DNA from: Mycobacterium scrofulaceum
Lineage (GTDB): Bacteria > Actinomycetota > Actinomycetes > Mycobacteriales > Mycobacteriaceae
DNA: 64,000 bases
Assembly: GCF_001667885.1 (NCBI RefSeq)
Contig: NZ_LZJW01000019.1
Location: forward strand, 149,741 to 213,740
Reading direction: 5' to 3'
Shown: piece by piece, positions 57,789 to 64,000 of the stretch
Layout of the letters: each line of letters starts with the position of its first letter
Position numbering within the stretch: position 1 is the stretch's first letter
The notes under the pieces: generated by a model
What the model saw: the letters and a program-made list of their open reading frames with translations, nothing else
What the model was told of the DNA's origin: nothing
Databases searched by the model: none
Program-made: the position numbers and the translations under genes

Positions 57789-58319
57789 CGCGGCGTCGTC
57801 GTGAACGGGCGCCGCGAGCGGCGCCCGCAGGGGCAGCTCCACCCAGCTTTTGCAGCCGCCGTAGTCGGGTGCGCGGGCGATGTCCACCGGCTCGGCCAGC
57901 GGGTGCACCGACACCACCAGCACGGCCAGCTTGTGCTTCGGGCGGAAGTCGAGCCGGTCGGCGCGCACCGAATCGGCGGTCCAGATGTGCAGGTCCTCGA
58001 TCGCCGGCAGGCCGTCGGGCCGGTTAACCGCCACGGCCGCAACGACTTTGGCGGCCGCCCGGATCACCAGCCGCTCCTCGGTGCTGTCGGCGGCGGCCGC
58101 CGCCAGCAGGTCGCGATGCTCGGGCCGCACGCGCTCGAAGTGGCTGTGCGCGACCGTCGGGAACAGCAGGAACTCGTCGGCGGCAAGTTCGAAGCGCTTC
58201 TCCCCGATGCCGCCCTTGCGCAGCAGCACCTGCTGTCGCCCGTCCAGCAGGGCGTGCACCGCCGCGCTCCACTCCTTCAGCGCGGGCGTCGTGGTAGGGG
58301 TCGTGGCGCTGAGCGTCAT
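57747..58319 (-). CDS. DUF1802 family protein
   Basis: A 190-aa protein of the DUF1802 family. It has LKEWSAAVHALLDGRQQVLLRKGGIGE (split, about residues 14-40), DEFLLFPTVAHSHFERVRPEHR, and HKLAVLVVSVHPLAEP near residue 135. It is cytosolic; the function is unknown in the family. The ATG overlaps the stop of the DUF2277 gene (ATGA). The 3' end overlaps the convergent CocE gene by 42 bases, unusually long; the DUF1802 motifs are upstream of the overlap. Confidence 0.83.
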   Translation of the reverse strand: MTLSATTPTTTPALKEWSAAVHALLDGRQQVLLRKGGIGEKRFELAADEFLLFPTVAHSHFERVRPEHRDLLAAAAADSTEERLVIRAAAKVVAAVAVNRPDGLPAIEDLHIWTADSVRADRLDFRPKHKLAVLVVSVHPLAEPVDIARAPDYGGCKSWVELPLRAPLAAPVHDDAALAEVAARVRGAVG

Positions 58320-58585
58320 TGCGCCCCGGCCAGCCGGGCGACCACCTCGGGCCGGCGCAACGGCGGGACGGTCTTGGGCGGCTGACGCCGCGGGGGCAGG
58401 GCCGCCAACAGCCGCGCCGTCGTCTCGGTGACCTCGGCGACGGCGGCTTCGAAGGCTTCGACGTTGGCCGCGCTGGGGCGGGTGATGCCGCTGACCTTGC
58501 GCACGTACTGGCGCGCCGCCGCCGCGATCTCCTCGGGCGTGGCCGCCGGCTGCAAGCCCCGCAGCTCGGTGATGTTCCGGCACAT
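58316..58585 (-). CDS. DUF2277 family protein
   Basis: An 89-aa protein with the DUF2277 signature MCRNITELRGLQPAATPEEI and ARQYVRKVSGITRPSAAN, matching proteins conserved across actinobacteria. The function is unknown. It is coupled to DUF1802 and divergent from echA16 with a 44-base gap that carries promoters in both directions. GGAGG lies just before the ATG. Confidence 0.92.
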   Translation of the reverse strand: MCRNITELRGLQPAATPEEIAAAARQYVRKVSGITRPSAANVEAFEAAVAEVTETTARLLAALPPRRQPPKTVPPLRRPEVVARLAGAQ

Positions 58586-58617
58586 GCCTCCAACGATAGG
58601 CGCGGCCGGCGACCCTC

Positions 58618-58623
58618 TACGGT
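58618..58623 (+). promoter_or_regulatory. -10 box of leaderless echA16 promoter
   Basis: TACGGT at exactly -12 to -7 of the echA16 ATG at 58630; no Shine-Dalgarno is present. Confidence 0.5.
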
Positions 58624-58629
58624 GATCTC

Positions 58630-59379
58630 ATGACCGACGACATCCTGCTGATCGAGACCGACGAGCGGGTGCGCACCCTGACCCTGAACCGGCCGCAGTC
58701 CCGGAATGCGCTGTCCTCGGCGCTGCGGGATCAGTTTTTCGGGGCCCTGGCCGACGCGGAAACCGATGATGACGTCGACGTCATCATCGTCACCGGGACC
58801 GACCCGGTGTTCTGCGCGGGCCTGGACCTCAAGGAGCTGGGCGGCTCCTCGGCGCTTCCGGACATCTCCCCGCGGTGGCCACCGCTGAGCAAGCCGGTCA
58901 TCGGTGCGATCAACGGCGCCGCGGTGACCGGCGGCCTGGAGCTGGCCCTGTACTGCGACATCCTGATCGCCTCCGAGAACGCCCGGTTCGCCGACACCCA
59001 CGCCCGCGTGGGCCTGCTGCCGACCTGGGGGCTGAGCGTGCGGTTGCCGCAGAAGGTGGGCGTCGGGCTGGCCCGGCGCATGAGCATGACCGGGGACTAC
59101 CTGTCGGCCGCCGACGCGCTGCGCGCCGGCCTGGTGACCGAGGTGGTGCCGCACGCACAGCTGTTGAGCGCCGCCCGCGGCGTGGCGGCGTCGATCGTCG
59201 GCAACAACCAGGATGCGGTGCGCGCGTTGCTGGCGTCCTATCACCGGATCGACGACTCGCAGACCAGCGCGGGGCTGTGGCTGGAAGCGATGGCGGCCCG
59301 CCAGTTCCGGACCAGCGGCGACGACATCGCGGCCAACCGCGAGGCGGTGCTGCGGCGCGGACGGGCCCAGGTCCGTTAG
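58630..59379 (+). CDS. echA16: enoyl-CoA hydratase EchA16
   Basis: A 249-aa crotonase-fold enzyme, homologous to Rv2831. It has LNRPQSRNALSSALRDQ (near residue 19), the oxyanion-hole segment CAGLDLKELG (near residue 63), NGAAVTGGLELALYCDILIAS (near residue 95), and ADTHARVGLLPTWGLSVRLP with an acidic residue missing at the usual second catalytic Glu. Hydration of enoyl-CoA in beta-oxidation is likely. In M. tuberculosis the CRISPR-Cas and many toxin-antitoxin genes separate this gene from the Rv2800 region; here they do not. Confidence 0.92.
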   Translation: MTDDILLIETDERVRTLTLNRPQSRNALSSALRDQFFGALADAETDDDVDVIIVTGTDPVFCAGLDLKELGGSSALPDISPRWPPLSKPVIGAINGAAVTGGLELALYCDILIASENARFADTHARVGLLPTWGLSVRLPQKVGVGLARRMSMTGDYLSAADALRAGLVTEVVPHAQLLSAARGVAASIVGNNQDAVRALLASYHRIDDSQTSAGLWLEAMAARQFRTSGDDIAANREAVLRRGRAQVR

Positions 59380-59395
59380 CCGACCGCCGGAACCG

Positions 59396-59767
59396 GTGAC
59401 GCCCTTTCCGCCGGCTCAGCGGCGCGGACGAGCGACCGCGGACACCGTCGCGACCGCGCTGCTCTTCGTCGCGCAGCTGGTGGTCAGCGCCGGCGCGTTC
59501 GCCGTGGCGTTGTTGTCCTCGATGTGGTTGATGCTGCCGATATGCAGCGACAACTGCGACAGCCCCGGGGTCACCCACTTCGTCCACCGCACCTTCACCG
59601 GGACGGTCGTCATCGTCGGCGGGATCGCCCTGGCGCTGCTGGTGTCATGCATCGGGGCGCTTCTCACGGGCGCGCGCCGGCGGCCCCGGATGTGGAAATG
59701 GCCGGCATTAGGCCTGGTCATGGCCCTCGGGTCGGTTTTGATCGCCGCTGGTTTATGGGTGAACTGA
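59396..59767 (+). CDS. small membrane protein, three predicted segments
   Basis: A 123-aa protein with three hydrophobic segments (about residues 18-46, 68-90 and 100-122) and two cysteines in the first external loop (ICSDNCDSP). A short basic stretch ARRRPRMWK lies before the last segment. No family was recognised. The GTG at 59396 is 16 bases after echA16, so the two may be co-transcribed. In M. tuberculosis ugp transporter genes follow echA16 instead. Confidence 0.7.
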   Translation: MTPFPPAQRRGRATADTVATALLFVAQLVVSAGAFAVALLSSMWLMLPICSDNCDSPGVTHFVHRTFTGTVVIVGGIALALLVSCIGALLTGARRRPRMWKWPALGLVMALGSVLIAAGLWVN

Positions 59768-59777
59768 GGGCAACCCA

Positions 59778-59783
59778 TACGAT
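59778..59783 (+). promoter_or_regulatory. -10 box of the secreted-protein gene at 59790
   Basis: TACGAT at exactly -12 to -7 of the ATG at 59790, again predicting a leaderless message. Confidence 0.45.
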
Positions 59784-59789
59784 CAGCTG

Positions 59790-60371
59790 ATGCGTGCGAT
59801 CGTCGACGTCACCGTGAGGGTCCTTCTGGGCGCTCTGGCGCTCGCGTTCGCCGTCGTGGGGCCCGCGGCGCCGCGGGCGGCCGCGCAGCCACCGCCGGGC
59901 TTTCCCAGCCTGGACGGTTTCGCCCCCGTCCCGGCGGACGGCTATGTGGTCAGCTCCGGGCCGGGCACGGCTCCCCGGATCAGTTTCTCCACCCCGTACT
60001 CGCTGGCGTGCGACTTCTACGGCGGTCCCGCGCCCGCGCCGCAGCCGTCACAGGACATCAAGTGCAAGGGCGACATGCCGGGGATCGACGACGTTCCGGT
60101 GCTCGGCGGGCGCCCGCACCCGGGCGACTGCCTGGTGGGGTCGGCCGACTTCAAGGGGCCGGGCTATCAGTTGAGCCGGATGTCCTACGGCGGCTGCGAC
60201 GGCAATCCGGCGGCCCTGCCGCCGGGCGGCAAGCTGCTGGGAGTGGGTCAGAAGCTGACGCACCTGAACGTCACGTGCGCCGTCGGTGCCGACAACCTGG
60301 TGGCCTGCCTGGACACCACCAGCGGCGACCACGGGTTCGTGTTGCAGCGTTCGGGCAGCTGGGCGTTCTAG
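59790..60371 (+). CDS. secreted mycobacterial protein of unknown function
   Basis: A 193-aa exported protein. The signal peptide is clear (VRVLLGALALAFAVVGPAAP, about residues 9-28) with likely cleavage after AAA. The mature domain has six to seven cysteines (LACDFY, DIKCKG, GDCLVG, GGCDGN, VTCAVG, VACLDT), suggesting disulfides, and ends GFVLQRSGSWAF. I recognise the type as a conserved mycobacterial secreted protein but no function. It converges on cnpB. Confidence 0.8.
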   Translation: MRAIVDVTVRVLLGALALAFAVVGPAAPRAAAQPPPGFPSLDGFAPVPADGYVVSSGPGTAPRISFSTPYSLACDFYGGPAPAPQPSQDIKCKGDMPGIDDVPVLGGRPHPGDCLVGSADFKGPGYQLSRMSYGGCDGNPAALPPGGKLLGVGQKLTHLNVTCAVGADNLVACLDTTSGDHGFVLQRSGSWAF

Positions 60372-60408
60372 CCCGCCCGACTACGCAGCAGCTCGCGGAG
60401 CGAGGTGC

Positions 60409-60438
60409 GGTGGGGGCACCTCCCGCTCGCGGGGGAGA
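60409..60438. repeat. GC-rich dispersed hairpin element, copy 1
   Basis: Reading GGTGGGGGCACC followed by CCCGCTCGCGGG and GGGAGA, this 30-base element sits between the convergent secreted-protein and cnpB genes. Nearly the same sequence is found inverted at 61921-61950. It can fold into stable hairpins and may act as a terminator. Confidence 0.55.
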
Positions 60439-60447
60439 GTCGGGCAA

Positions 60448-61906
<1,459 letters not shown>

Positions 61907-61920
61907 TATTTATTCACCGC

Positions 61921-61950
61921 CTTTCCCCCGCTCGCGGGGGTACCCCCACC
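61921..61950. repeat. GC-rich dispersed hairpin element, copy 2
   Basis: CCCCCG-CTCG-CGGGGG (61925-61940) forms a 6-bp stem with a 4-base loop, followed by TACCCCCACC. Read on the minus strand it matches the element at 60409-60438. It lies between infB and rbfA and could attenuate or process the transcript. Confidence 0.6.
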
Positions 61951-61986
61951 TCATCACACACATCCCTTTTCGCATCGTCGGCGGTG

Positions 61987-64000
61987 TCAGGCGCGCTCCT
62001 TCTGCACGAGCTCGTAGGACTCGATGATGTCGCCTTCCTTGATGTCCGAGTAGCCCAGCGTCATACCGCACTCGAAGCCCTCGCGCACCTCGGTCACGTC
62101 GTCCTTCTCCCGGCGCAGCGAGTTGATCGTCAGGTTCTCGGTGACCACGACGTTGTCCCGCAACAGGCGGGCCTTCGCGTTGCGCCGCACCACCCCGGAG
62201 CTGATCATGCAGCCGGCGATGATGCCGACCTTGGAGGACCGGAAGATCGCGCGGATCTCGGCGCGACCCAGCTCCTGCTCCTCGTAGATCGGCTTGAGCA
62301 TGCCGCGCAGGGCCTTCTCGATGTCGTCGATCGCCTGGTAGATCACCGAGTAGTAGCGGATCTCCACACCCTCGCGGTTGGCCAGCTCCGTCGCCTTGCC
62401 CTCGGCGCGCACGTTGAACCCGATGATCACCGCGTCCGACGCCGACGCCAGGTTGACGTTGGTTTCGGTGATGCCACCGACGCCGCGGTCGATGACGCGC
62501 AGTTCCACCTCGTCGTCGACCTGGATGCCCATCAGGGCCTCCTCGAGCGCCTCGACCGTACCGGCGTTGTCGCCCTTGAGGATCAGGTTGAGCTGGCTGG
62601 TTTCCTTCAGCGCCGAGTCCAGGTCCTCCAGGCTGATGCGCTTGCGGGACCGCGCCGCCAGCGCGTTGCGTCGCCGCGCGCTGCGCCGGTCGGCGATCTG
62701 GCGGGCGATGCGGTCCTCGTCGACGACGAGGAAGTTGTCCCCGGCGCCCGGGACCGACGTGAAGCCGATGACCTGCACCGGCCGCGACGGCAGCGCCTCC
62801 TCGACGTCGTCGCCGTGCTCGTCGACCATGCGCCGAACGCGGCCGTAGGCGTCGCCGGCGACCACCGAGTCGCCGACGCGCAGCGTGCCGCGCTGCACCA
62901 GCACCGTGGCGACCGGGCCGCGACCGCGGTCCAGGTGCGCCTCGATCGCCACCCCCTGGGCCTCCATGTCGGGGTTGGCCCGCAGGTCCAGGGCCGCGTC
63001 GGCGGTCAGCAGCACCGCCTCTTCGAGCGCTTCGATGTTCGTGCCCTCCTTGGCGGAGATGTCGACGAACATCGTGTCGCCACCGAAGTCCTCGGCCACC
63101 AAACCGTATTCGGTGAGCTGTGCCCGGATCTTGGCCGGGTCGGCGCCCTCCTTGTCGATCTTGTTGACCGCCACCACGATCGGCACGTCGGCCGCCTGCG
63201 CGTGGTTGATGGCCTCCACCGTCTGCGGCATCACGCCGTCGTCGGCGGCGACCACCAGGATCGCGATGTCGGTGGCCTTCGCGCCGCGGGCACGCATGGC
63301 GGTGAACGCCTCGTGACCCGGGGTGTCGATGAAGGTGATCAGCCGCTCGTTGCCGTCGAGGTCGACGGAAACCTGGTACGCGCCGATGTGCTGGGTGATG
63401 CCACCGGCCTCGGCCTCGCGCACGCTGGCGTTCCGGATCGTGTCCAGCAGCCGGGTTTTACCGTGGTCGACGTGACCCATCACGGTCACCACCGGCGGCC
63501 GGGTCTGCAGGTCCTCCTCGGTGCCCTCGTCCTCGCCGTAGGTCAGGTCGAAGGATTCCAGCAGCTCGCGGTCCTCGTCCTCCGGGCTGACGACCTGGAC
63601 GACGTAATTCATCTCGCTGCCCAGCAGCTCGAGCGTCTCGTCGCCGACCGACTGGGTGGCCGTCACCATCTCCCCGAGGTTGAACAGCGCCTGGACCAGC
63701 GAGGCCGGGTTGGCGTTGATCTTGTCGGCGAAGTCGGAGAGCGACGCGCCGCGGGCCAGCCGGATCGTCTCGCCGTTGCCGTGCGGCAACCGCACGCCGC
63801 CGACGACCGGCGCCTGCATGTTCTCGTACTCGGCGCGTTTCGCCCGCTTGGACTTGCGGCCACGTCGCGGCGCACCGCCGGGACGGCCGAACGCGCCGGC
63901 CGCGCCGCCGCGCTGACCGGGGCGGCCACCACCACCACCGCCACCGGGACGGCCTCGGAAACCTCCCGCACCGCCGCCACCCCCGGGCGGGGCGCCGACC
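61987..64000 (-). CDS. infB: translation initiation factor IF-2 (5' end outside window)
   Basis: The 3' 671 codons of infB; the gene runs off the right edge, and mycobacterial IF-2 is about 900 aa. The visible part begins in the Gly/Arg-rich N-terminal linker (63840-64000). It continues through [19 protein letters not shown], the IF2_N domain and the G-domain. G1 is [11 protein letters not shown]2 lies at [11 protein letters not shown]3 is DTPGHEAF, G4 is NKID, and G5 follows. The C-terminal domains that bind fMet-tRNA complete the protein. An internal ATG at 63819 is not the true start. Confidence 0.97.
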   Translation of the reverse strand, partial: VGAPPGGGGGAGGFRGRPGGGGGGGRPGQRGGAAGAFGRPGGAPRRGRKSKRAKRAEYENMQAPVVGGVRLPHGNGETIRLARGASLSDFADKINANPASLVQALFNLGEMVTATQSVGDETLELLGSEMNYVVQVVSPEDEDRELLESFDLTYGEDEGTEEDLQTRPPVVTVMGHVDHGKTRLLDTIRNASVREAEAGGITQHIGAYQVSVDLDGNERLITFIDTPGHEAFTAMRARGAKATDIAILVVAADDGVMPQTVEAINHAQAADVPIVVAVNKIDKEGADPAKIRAQLTEYGLVAEDFGGDTMFVDISAKEGTNIEALEEAVLLTADAALDLRANPDMEAQGVAIEAHLDRGRGPVATVLVQRGTLRVGDSVVAGDAYGRVRRMVDEHGDDVEEALPSRPVQVIGFTSVPGAGDNFLVVDEDRIARQIADRRSARRRNALAARSRKRISLEDLDSALKETSQLNLILKGDNAGTVEALEEALMGIQVDDEVELRVIDRGVGGITETNVNLASASDAVIIGFNVRAEGKATELANREGVEIRYYSVIYQAIDDIEKALRGMLKPIYEEQELGRAEIRAIFRSSKVGIIAGCMISSGVVRRNAKARLLRDNVVVTENLTINSLRREKDDVTEVREGFECGMTLGYSDIKEGDIIESYELVQKERA

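Overview
The window is a high-GC actinobacterial chromosome segment. Gene content and order follow the recA-to-infB stretch of Mycobacterium tuberculosis (roughly Rv2737c to Rv2839c). RecA has no intein, and most of the toxin-antitoxin, PE/PPE and CRISPR genes found in that stretch of M. tuberculosis are absent. Extra fatty-acid, Rieske-oxygenase and glycosyltransferase genes are present instead. This fits a slow-growing non-tuberculous mycobacterium, most likely of the Mycobacterium avium complex or a close relative. The species call is an inference from synteny and protein resemblance, not from a search.

Layout. 23-7925: recA with a LexA box and a PafBC-type promoter; a divergent FhuF-like iron-sulfur gene behind a cobalamin riboswitch; two small conserved genes, a glycosyltransferase and ephG; the envelope-stress set clgR-pspA-pspM; pgsA3 and argA. 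8003-22147: ftsK, a monooxygenase/SDR/methyltransferase trio, rnj-dapA-thyX, an operon of a crosslink-glycosylase-like gene with hsdM and hsdS but no restriction subunit, a coiled-coil protein, and thyA-dfrA. 22160-34547: a tandem repeat in the thyA promoter, a dienelactone hydrolase, a GPL-type glycosyltransferase, and an acyl-CoA block (two acyl-CoA dehydrogenases, SDR, single-chain acyl-CoA carboxylase, acyl-CoA ligase, thioesterase). 34555-43258: dapB, an SOS-controlled 13E12 HNH gene, a Rieske/DapB-like/TetR cassette, a Baeyer-Villiger-type monooxygenase and ald. 43255-55315: nitronate monooxygenase, pepR-pnp-rpsO, an ArsR/AHSA1 pair, ribF, mntR, ltp1, truB-pptT-pptH. 55461-64000: secreted proteins, a CocE-type hydrolase, DUF1802-DUF2277, echA16, cnpB-rbfA and the 3' part of infB.

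Many cistrons overlap as ATGA or GTGA, so most co-directional runs look translationally coupled. At least a dozen promoters place a TANNNT -10 box 7-13 bases before the start codon, which predicts leaderless mRNAs and helped choose starts. No rRNA, tRNA, insertion sequence or CRISPR array was seen. The most interesting items are the riboswitch/FhuF pair, a LexA box lying across the start codon of the 13E12 gene, a 56-bp tandem repeat abutting the thyA -10 box, a tiny secreted Gly/Cys-repeat protein, the single-chain carboxylase cluster, and dispersed palindromic and MIRU-like repeats.
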